60,162 nt of DNA from Bermanella sp034112345 (GTDB taxonomy: Bacteria; Pseudomonadota; Gammaproteobacteria; Pseudomonadales; Oceanobacteraceae): NCBI GenBank assembly GCA_034112345.1, contig JAWUVN010000043.1, positions 1-60,162 on the forward strand, in the 5' to 3' direction. The position numbers and the translations under genes were made by a program. Under the pieces are notes generated by a model. The model did no database searches. It was not told where the DNA came from and saw only the letters and a program-made list of their open reading frames with translations. Of the stretch, positions 34,817 to 43,098 are shown piece after piece; within the stretch, counting starts at the first letter, position 1; each line of letters opens with the position of its first letter.

Positions 34817-37036
34817 ATGACCTTTCTAAAAAAAATCTTAAAGCATATCACTCGATTTTTTGCGGCGGCTACGGCTGTTTTTATTATATGGATGTCTGTT
34901 AATTCTGGATCAGCTCCTTCTGTCCTAACCCGTATAGAATACCTACTGTACGACTTACGCTTTAACGTCATGCTGCCGCTTACTCGCCGTGAGCAAAGCG
35001 ATCATAATATTGCCATTGTAGATATTGATGAAGCCTCGATCATCAGTGAGGGGCGTTTTCCTTGGAGTCGGAAAAAAGTAGCATCCTTAATTGATAAATT
35101 GGGTGAAGCAGGGGCTGTTGTCATTGCGTTTGATATCGTATTCAGCGAAGCCGAACTCAACCCTGTTCAACAAATCATACAAATGGCACCTGAGTCTCTT
35201 TTAGCAGAGGTTAATCTAGGTGGCTCTTGGCAAGAGCTGTATAGAAATGTTGATGCAGATACCTTGATGGGTAATGCACTGGCTCAGCAAGACGTTGTGT
35301 TAGGTTTTTTCTTTCAAGATGAGGGGAAATATCAGAACGGTCAACTTCCTCCTTCAGTATTTGATATCCCAAAAGAATGGCGTGAATCTTTAGTGATTAC
35401 GGATCGCCCTGGTTACACCGCTAATATAGATGTACTGCAAGACGCAGCCTCAGGTGGTGGGTTTGTGACCATGTTCCCTGACTTTGATGGCACAGTGCGA
35501 CGCGCCCCTTTGGTTATCCGGCACGGAGATAAGTTATATCCATCACTGGCACTCGGTGCGGCATTACGCTATTTATTTTTAGATTCGGTTGAGCCTAAAG
35601 TGGCTCACGTGGGTGATGTGCTTACCGTAACAGAGGTAGCCGTAAGTGAGTTTCCGGCTCCCACAGATGCCCTTGGTTTTGTTAGTGTGCCTTACCAAGG
35701 TAAATCATTTACTTACCCCTATATCAGTGCAGCAGATGTTCTGCATGATCGATTGAAACCAGATCAGCTTGAAGGTGCCGTTGTGTTTATTGGTACATCT
35801 GCCATTGGATTATCTGATTTACGAAGCACACCGATGGGGCCGCAATATCCAGGGGTAGAAGTGCATGCCACTATTCTTGATGCGCTACTAAGCGGTGGCT
35901 TTCCACAGCAGCCTGATTGGGCCGCAGGTGCCATACTTTTACAACTAATGCTGATAGCCATATTTATGATTGTGCTCTTACCCATGTTAGGGCCTGTCGC
36001 CATGTTGGTTGGCGGGGTGTCGATTACGCTAATGGTATTCTTATTTAATGCGTACGTTTGGACACTGGGTATTGATTTGCCAATGGCGGGTGCATTGATT
36101 TTAACGGTGTTTTTAACCGTCGTTTTTATTGCTGACGGTTTCTTAAAAGAGAACGCCAGTAAAAAAATGGTAAAAGATATGTTTGATCAATATGTCCCAC
36201 CTGCTCATATCGATAAAATGTTAGCTGACCCTGATGCCTATAGCTTTAGTGGGGAAAGTAAAGAATTAACGGTGTTGTTCAGTGATATTAGAAGCTTTAC
36301 TAATATTTCAGAAACCCTTACTGCACAAGAATTAAAACACCTATTGAATAGTTACTTTACTCCCATTACGAAAGAAATATTTGATCGTAACGGAACCATA
36401 GATAAATACGTAGGTGACATGGTTATGGCATTTTGGGGGGCACCTATTGATGACCCTAATCATCGCAATAATGCGGTCAGGGCCGCATTGAACATGCAAA
36501 CAATTACCGAAAACTTAAAATCAGAATTTGCAAAGCAAGGTTTGCCAGAAGTAAATATTGGCGTGGGTGTGAACACAGGACTAATGAACGTGGGTGATAT
36601 GGGGTCGAGTTATCGGCGCTCATATACCGTATTAGGAGACGCTGTTAATTTAGGGTCGCGTTTAGAAAGCATTACCAAGTTTTACGGCGCTAAAATTCTA
36701 ATAGGCGAAGAAACTTTCGACCACATAACAGGGTTTGTTTGTCGGTTTGTTGATCGCATACAAGTAAAAGGTAAAGAAGAAGCCATTCGCGTATATGAGC
36801 CTTTAGGTATTGAAGGCGAGGTTGAGCAAACGGTACTAGATGAGATAGCAGAATATGAAGCAGCCTATCAACTGTATTTATCACGAAGCTGGCCAGAAGC
36901 AAAACAGGCATTTGAAGTGTTATACCAACAATCCCCCATTACCCTGTATCAGGTATACAGCGAGCGTATTGACGATCTCAAGCAGCAGTCTTTACCCGAT
37001 GATTGGGATGGCACCTTTCGTCATACCAGTAAATAG
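34817..37036 (+). CDS. CHASE2-domain adenylate cyclase
   Basis: A 739-aa class III nucleotidyl cyclase, probably making cAMP. TM1 (about residues 10-27) precedes a large periplasmic CHASE2 domain (about 30-360). Three membrane helices then lead to the cyclase domain (about 470-650). Metal aspartates are Asp490 (LFSDIRSF) and Asp534 (DKYVGDM); Lys530 in DKYVGD and the GDAVNLGSRLE motif (Asn and Arg) favour ATP over GTP. A TTG at 34808 could extend it by three residues, but the ATG at 34817 is preferred. CHASE2 binds unknown periplasmic cues. No protein kinase or CRP gene is adjacent. Confidence 0.94.
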   Translation: MTFLKKILKHITRFFAAATAVFIIWMSVNSGSAPSVLTRIEYLLYDLRFNVMLPLTRREQSDHNIAIVDIDEASIISEGRFPWSRKKVASLIDKLGEAGAVVIAFDIVFSEAELNPVQQIIQMAPESLLAEVNLGGSWQELYRNVDADTLMGNALAQQDVVLGFFFQDEGKYQNGQLPPSVFDIPKEWRESLVITDRPGYTANIDVLQDAASGGGFVTMFPDFDGTVRRAPLVIRHGDKLYPSLALGAALRYLFLDSVEPKVAHVGDVLTVTEVAVSEFPAPTDALGFVSVPYQGKSFTYPYISAADVLHDRLKPDQLEGAVVFIGTSAIGLSDLRSTPMGPQYPGVEVHATILDALLSGGFPQQPDWAAGAILLQLMLIAIFMIVLLPMLGPVAMLVGGVSITLMVFLFNAYVWTLGIDLPMAGALILTVFLTVVFIADGFLKENASKKMVKDMFDQYVPPAHIDKMLADPDAYSFSGESKELTVLFSDIRSFTNISETLTAQELKHLLNSYFTPITKEIFDRNGTIDKYVGDMVMAFWGAPIDDPNHRNNAVRAALNMQTITENLKSEFAKQGLPEVNIGVGVNTGLMNVGDMGSSYRRSYTVLGDAVNLGSRLESITKFYGAKILIGEETFDHITGFVCRFVDRIQVKGKEEAIRVYEPLGIEGEVEQTVLDEIAEYEAAYQLYLSRSWPEAKQAFEVLYQQSPITLYQVYSERIDDLKQQSLPDDWDGTFRHTSK

Positions 37037-37120
37037 ACCAGTTGTAAGTCATCATGTTATGACGGCTATTAATACAGGCATATAAATAGATTCTTTTAAA
37101 AATGGTCTAGACTTAACTTT

Positions 37121-37675
37121 ATGACTAAAGCCAAAAAGACCAATTACCTACCTATGTTGATAATTTGTCTTTGGTTTGTTGCTATGGCATTCAGTTTTTG
37201 GTGGTTTGAATATCGGTATTGGCAGTTTTTTGCAGATGCGAAAGTCACATTTGATGGGCAGGTACTAGAAGAGCTGCTGAATAAGGTGAATGAAAACGAA
37301 AAGGACATGGCTAACCGAAAAGTAACGGTTGTGCATTTTACCGATGGTAATTGTCCTTGCTCATCTTATAGCCGAGCACACATAAAGAATTTACAGGGCG
37401 TGCTTGCGCAAAGCCGTCAAATAACAGCAAACCCTTCAGATGGGTTTATGAAAGATGTAGCAATACCCGCAACGCCATCAGTGGCAGTTTGGGATGAAAG
37501 TGGGAAGCTGGCATATTTTGGCCCTTATAGTGGGGGGACTTTATGTGGTCAGGGTGAAGATTTTGTGAGTCGAATAATGGGTGAGTTGCAGCAGCAACGT
37601 AACCCTCAATGGATCAATATGCTGGGAATAGGTTGTTATTGCCCTTGGAATAAAGCGGAGAGTTTAGATGGATGA
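37121..37675 (+). CDS. Membrane-anchored thioredoxin-like protein (DUF6436)
   Basis: 184 aa with one N-terminal membrane helix (about residues 11-29), so the remainder faces the periplasm. A thioredoxin-like region contains FTDGNCPCSSYS (CPC near the usual CXXC position), ATPSVAVWDESGKLAYFGPYS (cis-Pro region) and further cysteines (GGTLCGQG; GIGCYCPW). Relatives belong to DUF6436, possibly a thiol-disulfide protein. The stop overlaps the next chemoreceptor start by 8 nt, a translational coupling signal. The redox role is inference from the fold and the Cys residues. Confidence 0.85.
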   Translation: MTKAKKTNYLPMLIICLWFVAMAFSFWWFEYRYWQFFADAKVTFDGQVLEELLNKVNENEKDMANRKVTVVHFTDGNCPCSSYSRAHIKNLQGVLAQSRQITANPSDGFMKDVAIPATPSVAVWDESGKLAYFGPYSGGTLCGQGEDFVSRIMGELQQQRNPQWINMLGIGCYCPWNKAESLDG

Positions 37676-39161
37676 TACCGATGTGCTGACAGAGCACTAT
37701 GCAAAAGCGGATAAAACCATATTGATTGTACTGTACCTTACATTTTTATATGCATTAGCTTTGGCTGCTATGCATGATACTTGGGGGATTGTATTTATTG
37801 TGGGCGGCGGCACTGTATTGTTAGCAACCGCATTTTATCAAATGAACAGAGGCAAGCGATTAACGCGTATCTTTATGGGTCTGGCCCTAATGATGATGAC
37901 CACCCTACATATACATGAAGCCCATGGCATGATTGAAATGCATTTTGGCTTTTTTGCGTTTATAGCTTTACTGCTTTATTACCATGATTGGTTACCAATT
38001 GTCGTTTCTGCAGGGTTTGCTGCGGTTTATCACTTGGGGTTTTACTACCTACAGCAGCAGGGCGGCAGCATTTATGTATTAGATTCTCCTGATCGTGGTT
38101 GGGAAATCATAATGCTGCATGCAGGCTATCTAGTGGTAGAAAGTATTGTGCTGATTATTATGGCGCAGGATTTATACAAAAAAGAAGTAGGAGCATTGGA
38201 TTTACAAGCAACCGTGAGACAGATAACAAAACAAGGAGGTGTTGACCTGAGCAAGCGTTGTAAGCAAGACACCGAAATTAGTAATAGCTTTAATCAATTT
38301 CTCGAAAATATTCACGGGATGATTCAGGGTATGAGCCGTAATGGTACAACCTTAAGTAAGGCCAGCAGCGATTTAAACAGTTTAATGAGTAAAAACGCAG
38401 AACAGTTAGGGCTGCAGCAAGAAGAAACTCATAAAATTGCGAATGCAGTGTCAGAGATGTCAGGGGCCATTCAATCTATTGCACAAAACGCAGAGCAAGC
38501 GGCTGGAGCAGCCAGCGATGCACAAGAGTCAGTGAGCAATAGCAGTCAGGTAAGCGATCGAACTCAGATAAGTATGGGAGACTTGAGCGGTCAAATAGAT
38601 GCGGCATCAGGTGCTATATCTACATTAGCAACTGAAACTGAAAATATAGGATCGGTTCTAGATGTGATTAGAGGCATCGCAGAGCAAACTAACTTACTTG
38701 CCTTAAACGCAGCCATCGAAGCGGCACGAGCAGGTGAACAGGGTCGAGGCTTCGCGGTAGTAGCCGATGAAGTTCGGTCACTTGCTTCACGCACACAGCA
38801 AAGCACCGAAGAAATTAATAGCATGATTATGCAGCTTCAAGAAGGCAGTCGAAATACAGTGACCGCTATGGAGTCTAGTAAAAAGTTAATGTCACAGTGC
38901 TCAGAAGACACTTTAAAAACAAATGAATCTATGCGATCAGTGGTGGATTCGATGAGTGTTATTTTGGATATGAATAATTTAATTGCCAGCGCCACCACAG
39001 AACAAGAAAGCGTGATGAGCGGCGTTAATGAAAACGCACAAGCCATGCAATCCATGAGTCAAGCTAATCGAGAACGATTGGAAAGCGTAATGGGTGCCGT
39101 GACGTCAGTTGATCATATTGCGCAAGAAGTGCAGAACGATATTAAAAATTACAACGTGTAG
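37668..39161 (+). CDS. Methyl-accepting chemotaxis protein, multi-TM sensor
   Basis: 497 aa. The N-terminal half carries about five to six membrane helices (first from about residue 16, last at about 150-170) with several His residues (HIHEAHGMIEMHF), instead of the usual periplasmic domain. A HAMP-like segment (about 175-225) leads to the signalling domain with EQTNLLALNAAIEAARAGEQ at its tip. GGAGAG lies before the ATG. It overlaps the thioredoxin-like gene by 8 nt. The His-rich membrane region could bind metal or haem, but this is speculation. Confidence 0.95.
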   Translation: MDDTDVLTEHYAKADKTILIVLYLTFLYALALAAMHDTWGIVFIVGGGTVLLATAFYQMNRGKRLTRIFMGLALMMMTTLHIHEAHGMIEMHFGFFAFIALLLYYHDWLPIVVSAGFAAVYHLGFYYLQQQGGSIYVLDSPDRGWEIIMLHAGYLVVESIVLIIMAQDLYKKEVGALDLQATVRQITKQGGVDLSKRCKQDTEISNSFNQFLENIHGMIQGMSRNGTTLSKASSDLNSLMSKNAEQLGLQQEETHKIANAVSEMSGAIQSIAQNAEQAAGAASDAQESVSNSSQVSDRTQISMGDLSGQIDAASGAISTLATETENIGSVLDVIRGIAEQTNLLALNAAIEAARAGEQGRGFAVVADEVRSLASRTQQSTEEINSMIMQLQEGSRNTVTAMESSKKLMSQCSEDTLKTNESMRSVVDSMSVILDMNNLIASATTEQESVMSGVNENAQAMQSMSQANRERLESVMGAVTSVDHIAQEVQNDIKNYNV

Positions 39162-39168
39162 GTATAAC

Positions 39169-39202
39169 AAAACACCCTAACTAGAAATAATTAGGGTGTT
39201 TT
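39169..39202. terminator. Bidirectional terminator between chemoreceptor and symporter
   Basis: Arms AAAACACCCTAA (39169-39180) and TTAGGGTGTTTT (39191-39202), perfect over 12 bp with a 10-nt loop. It lies between convergent genes. Confidence 0.88.
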
Positions 39203-39211
39203 AATAAAAAA

Positions 39212-40702
39212 TTATCTCTCGTCTTCTATTCTTTTTTCCCAGTAATCGGCTTTATCAATACCTAATTTCTTAGGGTCAAATGTATATTTTTTAACACCAG
39301 CATTTTTTTGTTGCTCGTAATCTTTCAGCGCTTTTAATGCGGGTTTTCCCATAAAGAAAATCAAAACAATCCCCACTATATTTAGCCAGGCCATTAGGCC
39401 TACACCAATATCACCTAACCCCCATGCTAAGTTTGCCGTTTTTACTGTTCCGTAAAAAACAGAGCTGAGCAATAACACTTTTAATATAAATACAGCACCG
39501 GGTAATTTAATGGTTTTACGTAAATAGCTCACGTTTGTTTCAGCGATGTAGTAATACGCCAGAATGGTTGTGAAAGAAAAGAAGAATAACGCCAGGGCAA
39601 TAAAGGGTTTACCAATCCCCGGAAAGGTGCCGCCAATGGCCATTTGTGTGAATGCAGGGCTATTGGCTGCAATATTTGCGGTTAAGTTCTGAACCAAGAA
39701 CACACCTTCTCCCGCCCCATGAACATTGTATGCTCCGGTGATTAAAATCATCAACGCGGTGGCCGTGCAAATAAATAATGTATCAACATAAATAGAGAAA
39801 GCTTGTACTAATCCTTGTTGAGCAGGGTGCTCTACATTTGAAGCGGCAGCAGCATGTGGCCCTGTACCTTGGCCTGCTTCATTTGAATATATACCGCGCT
39901 TAACTCCCCAACCAATAGCGGCCCCCATGCCTGCCATAGGAGTAAAGGCATCACCAATGATCATGGCAAAAATGCCTGGAACACGTTCAATATTTAATAA
40001 AATGATAACAAAGGCAGCAATAATATAAGCCAGAGCCATAAAAGGAACGATGACCTGGGTGAATTTAGCGATGCGTTTCACGCCACCAAATATGATGAAA
40101 GATAAAATGATACAAACTAATGCACCAGTTGTTATTTTAGCCGAGCTAATCTCACCCATGCCTGTGGTAATCATATCGCCCGATCCAAATGCGGTGACCA
40201 TGGCATTACCAATGCTATTGGATTGGATACCTGGTAGCAATACACCGCATGCAAGTATGGTAGCAATCGCGAATGTCACTGCGTACCACTTATGCCCTAG
40301 AGCCTTTTCAAAGTAATAAGCGGGGCCCCCACGAAATTCATCTCCGTCTTCTTCTTTATATATTTGGGCCAATGTGGATTCGGTATAAGCGGTCGCAGCC
40401 CCTAAAAAAGCCACAACCCACATCCAAAATACGGCACCAGGCCCACCAAAACCAATAGCAGCGGCTACCCCTGCAATGTTTCCCATTCCGACTCGGCCAG
40501 ACAATGAAATAGCCAATGCTTGAAAAGATGAAATACCCTTATCAGAGTTGTTGGGTGTGAATAGTAGACGCCACATTTCTCTAATGTGTCTAATTTGAAC
40601 AAAGCGAGTGGCAATGGAATAAAACAGACCGGCAGCTAAGCACAAGTAAATCAGTGCAGGGCTCCATATGACGCTATTAATGCTGTCGACAATGTTCTGC
40701 AT
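39212..40702 (-). CDS. Alanine/glycine:cation symporter (AGCS family)
   Basis: A 496-aa sodium- or proton-coupled amino-acid uptake protein with about 10-11 helices. The AGCS signature is clear: SGRVGMGNIAGVAAAIGFGGPGAVFWMW broken by membrane residues, EFRGGPAYYFEKALG, and the SNEAGQGTGPHAAA segment. Substrate is likely alanine or glycine. No glycine riboswitch is recognised in the upstream region. AAGGAAA precedes the ATG. Confidence 0.95.
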   Translation of the reverse strand: MQNIVDSINSVIWSPALIYLCLAAGLFYSIATRFVQIRHIREMWRLLFTPNNSDKGISSFQALAISLSGRVGMGNIAGVAAAIGFGGPGAVFWMWVVAFLGAATAYTESTLAQIYKEEDGDEFRGGPAYYFEKALGHKWYAVTFAIATILACGVLLPGIQSNSIGNAMVTAFGSGDMITTGMGEISSAKITTGALVCIILSFIIFGGVKRIAKFTQVIVPFMALAYIIAAFVIILLNIERVPGIFAMIIGDAFTPMAGMGAAIGWGVKRGIYSNEAGQGTGPHAAAASNVEHPAQQGLVQAFSIYVDTLFICTATALMILITGAYNVHGAGEGVFLVQNLTANIAANSPAFTQMAIGGTFPGIGKPFIALALFFFSFTTILAYYYIAETNVSYLRKTIKLPGAVFILKVLLLSSVFYGTVKTANLAWGLGDIGVGLMAWLNIVGIVLIFFMGKPALKALKDYEQQKNAGVKKYTFDPKKLGIDKADYWEKRIEDER

Positions 40703-41191
40703 TAGCAGTTTCCTTGAGGGAGAGGTTATTTTTATTGGTTAATTATATTGCCTAGTAGAGTACCAAACTAATGAGGCAGCATTAAGTGTTTATAAATAGC
40801 TTTTGACTTGATGGAGGGTTTTAAGCGACGAATGACGGCCAATAGCGCCATTTAATAGCCTAAGAATTTTATTGATGGTTAAAAGTTGATGACGGATAGC
40901 AATGTCAAAAACAGCCATTTTGTAGCTAAAAAAGTCATCATATGACAAGGCTGTGAGACTGTCTGACAATTTTAAGTCATTGATTTATATATGGAAAAAA
41001 TAAGTGGTACGTCAGAACCTTTAATAAGTTAACAAACTGTAACAAAAGACTTGGTGAGCGCGAAAATGGCGTGATAAGGTGCTTGCTCTCTAAGATTTGT
41101 CGTTTACTAAAAATAATAAAACACCCCAAGCAAACGGGGCATGACAAACAAAAGAATTCACCCGAACAATAATAATCAACGGGAGCCAACC
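40703..41191. other. 489-nt divergent region, symporter / methyltransferase
   Basis: No supported gene. It presumably holds promoters for the leftward symporter and the rightward methyltransferase pair. A short CCCC-N8-GGGG hairpin lies at about 41124-41139, some 50 nt before the methyltransferase start. A frame extending the methyltransferase upstream to 41141 is less likely than the start at 41192. No riboswitch recognised. Confidence 0.5.
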
Positions 41192-41866
41192 ATGGCAGAT
41201 AAATACAAAATAATTGGGCCGGTATACGATTTTTTAAGCGCTATTTACAGTGGCCGCCAAATCTATAAAGCCAAAACGGCTATGAATATTGACCTAAAAG
41301 AAGGGGATAAGATTTTATTCGCAGGCGTTGGTCATGGTCGCGACGCAGTGGATGCTGCAGAACGTGGCGCTCAAGTAACGGTTGTAGATTTATCTGCAAC
41401 CATGCTGAAAAATGTTGAGAAAAACCTTAAAGGTCGTAATTTTAAATACCCAATACGTTTAATTCACAGCGATATTCTAGCGTTTGATGAAGTGGCTGAG
41501 TACGATCAGGTCGTAGCTAATTTCTTTTTAAATGTATTCCCTGAAGACTTCATGCTAACCGTTATGAAACACCTAACTACATTGGTTAAGCCTGAGGGTC
41601 ACTTTGTAGTGGGTGATTTCCATTACCCAACGGGCAATGTATTAACAAAAGCGTTCCAGAATGCTTATTGGTATATAGCGGTAGGTATCTTCACCATTTT
41701 CGCAAAAAATGCATTTCATAAAATTTATAATTATCCAAAATACATTGAAAGCTTAGGCTTCTCGGTTGAGAAAACACAATCATTCAATGTATTGATGATC
41801 CCTTCTTTATGGTCGATTAAAGCGTCACGTAAACAAATTTCAAAACCTCAACAAAAAGCAGCGTAA
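41192..41866 (+). CDS. SAM-dependent methyltransferase
   Basis: A 224-aa class I methyltransferase. Motif I is LFAGVGHGRDAVDAAE, followed by the acidic residue in VTVVDLSATML. The C-terminal part has a strongly aromatic and hydrophobic segment (NAYWYIAVGIFTIFAKNAFHKIYNYP), suggesting a hydrophobic or membrane-bound substrate. The start at 41192 follows GGGAG by 6 nt. It is 45 nt before the DUF2156-like gene and in the same direction, with a shared terminator after the pair. The substrate is unknown; a lipid or quinone is plausible. Confidence 0.9.
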   Translation: MADKYKIIGPVYDFLSAIYSGRQIYKAKTAMNIDLKEGDKILFAGVGHGRDAVDAAERGAQVTVVDLSATMLKNVEKNLKGRNFKYPIRLIHSDILAFDEVAEYDQVVANFFLNVFPEDFMLTVMKHLTTLVKPEGHFVVGDFHYPTGNVLTKAFQNAYWYIAVGIFTIFAKNAFHKIYNYPKYIESLGFSVEKTQSFNVLMIPSLWSIKASRKQISKPQQKAA

Positions 41867-41911
41867 TCCAGACTCTAGCTACTAAAAATAAAAAATTAGA
41901 GGTCTAAGTAC

Positions 41912-42937
41912 ATGAACGAAGTAGAATTTAATATTAGCGAAGACATTCATCATAATTCCGATGAGTGTCATGGCGGCGGATTATTTACGTTTTCAGAGCG
42001 TGTTGAATACCTTAAGAAGTTTGGACGTCATTCAATGGCTTTTTCAGCGCTTCAACCTAAGATGCAGTATTTTGATATCGAAGGTGTGGGTTATATTGCG
42101 TATCGTAAGCAATGGGGAAGTGTTGTTTGTTTAGGTGACCCGATCTGTTCAGCTGAAAATAGAGAGCAATTAATTAACGCATTTATTGCAAAATATCCAC
42201 GCCCTGTTTTTATTCAAGTAACAAAAGTGGTTGCAGATTTAATTAATGAGTTGACCGGATTTTACGCTACTCAATTTGGTAAAGAAACTTTAATTGATTT
42301 AAATACCTGGACGTTATCAGGTAAGAAAAAACAAGTTATTCGTACCGCGATTAATCATGCAGAAAAAGAAGGTATATCCGTTAAAGAAAGTTACGGAGAC
42401 ATGGCGTACCGAAACCTTTCGGATTCTTGGTTGCAAACACGTAAATGTAAAGGTCGTGAAATAATATTTTTAATCCGTCCAATGGAGATGGATTATAAAG
42501 AGGGTACTCGACGATTTTTTGCGTATCAAGGTGATGAAATGATCGGTTTCATATTCTTTGATCCAATATATGAAAATGGTGATGTTATAGGTTATGTGCC
42601 AAATATAAGTCGTGCATCAGAAAAATTCCCTCAAGGTATTTTTTACATGTTGATGGCAAAAGCATTTGATAAATTTAAAGAAGAAGGCATTCCGTTTGTA
42701 TTTCTTGGGTTATCACCTTTAGCTTTAGATAACCCTGCCAAACCAACGGAATCTAAGATTTTGCGTTGGATGCTTGAATTTACAGCTAAGAATTTGAACT
42801 TCCTATACAATTTTAAAGGCATTGATTTTACTAAGTCACGCTTTAGAGGAGTAGAAGAGCCTACTTATGCTGTGCATAAAAGTAATATGCCATCTAAAGA
42901 TTTTATTTGTATGTTTAAAATATGTAACGTGATCTAA
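41912..42937 (+). CDS. Soluble aminoacyl-PG-synthase-type transferase (DUF2156, LPG_synthase_C)
   Basis: A 341-aa protein matching the catalytic C-terminal domain of MprF-type phosphatidylglycerol lysyltransferases, without the N-terminal membrane flippase. Family-like stretches include FSALQPKMQYFDIEGVG, RKQWGSVVCLGDP, LSDSWLQTRKCKGREI and GFIFFDPIY. The fold is a double GNAT. Acyl/aminoacyl transfer to a lipid is known for the family; its actual donor and acceptor here are unknown. AGAGGT precedes the ATG. Pairing with the upstream methyltransferase suggests a two-step modification of one substrate. Confidence 0.88.
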   Translation: MNEVEFNISEDIHHNSDECHGGGLFTFSERVEYLKKFGRHSMAFSALQPKMQYFDIEGVGYIAYRKQWGSVVCLGDPICSAENREQLINAFIAKYPRPVFIQVTKVVADLINELTGFYATQFGKETLIDLNTWTLSGKKKQVIRTAINHAEKEGISVKESYGDMAYRNLSDSWLQTRKCKGREIIFLIRPMEMDYKEGTRRFFAYQGDEMIGFIFFDPIYENGDVIGYVPNISRASEKFPQGIFYMLMAKAFDKFKEEGIPFVFLGLSPLALDNPAKPTESKILRWMLEFTAKNLNFLYNFKGIDFTKSRFRGVEEPTYAVHKSNMPSKDFICMFKICNVI

Positions 42938-42951
42938 GTCTAAAATTTTAA

Positions 42952-42986
42952 GCATAAAAAAACCCGCATTGCGGGTTTTTTTATGC
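42952..42986. terminator. Terminator after the methyltransferase/DUF2156 pair
   Basis: Perfect 16-bp arms (42952-42967, 42971-42986): GCAT-A7-CCCGC, loop ATT, GCGGG-T7-ATGC. Symmetrical, although the flanking genes face the same way. Confidence 0.93.
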
Positions 42987-43098
42987 CTGTAGATACTTAT
43001 AACTAAAGGTTGTAAGTAGTGTGTTGATTATGATTATAGGTAATGTGGAATTAGGCTACACTTTTAGTATATGTTGATTATTGATTGCGAGATGGTGT

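Noticed and set aside
40703..41191. Glycine riboswitch before the amino-acid symporter
   Set aside because: No conserved riboswitch segments were recognised in the upstream region.
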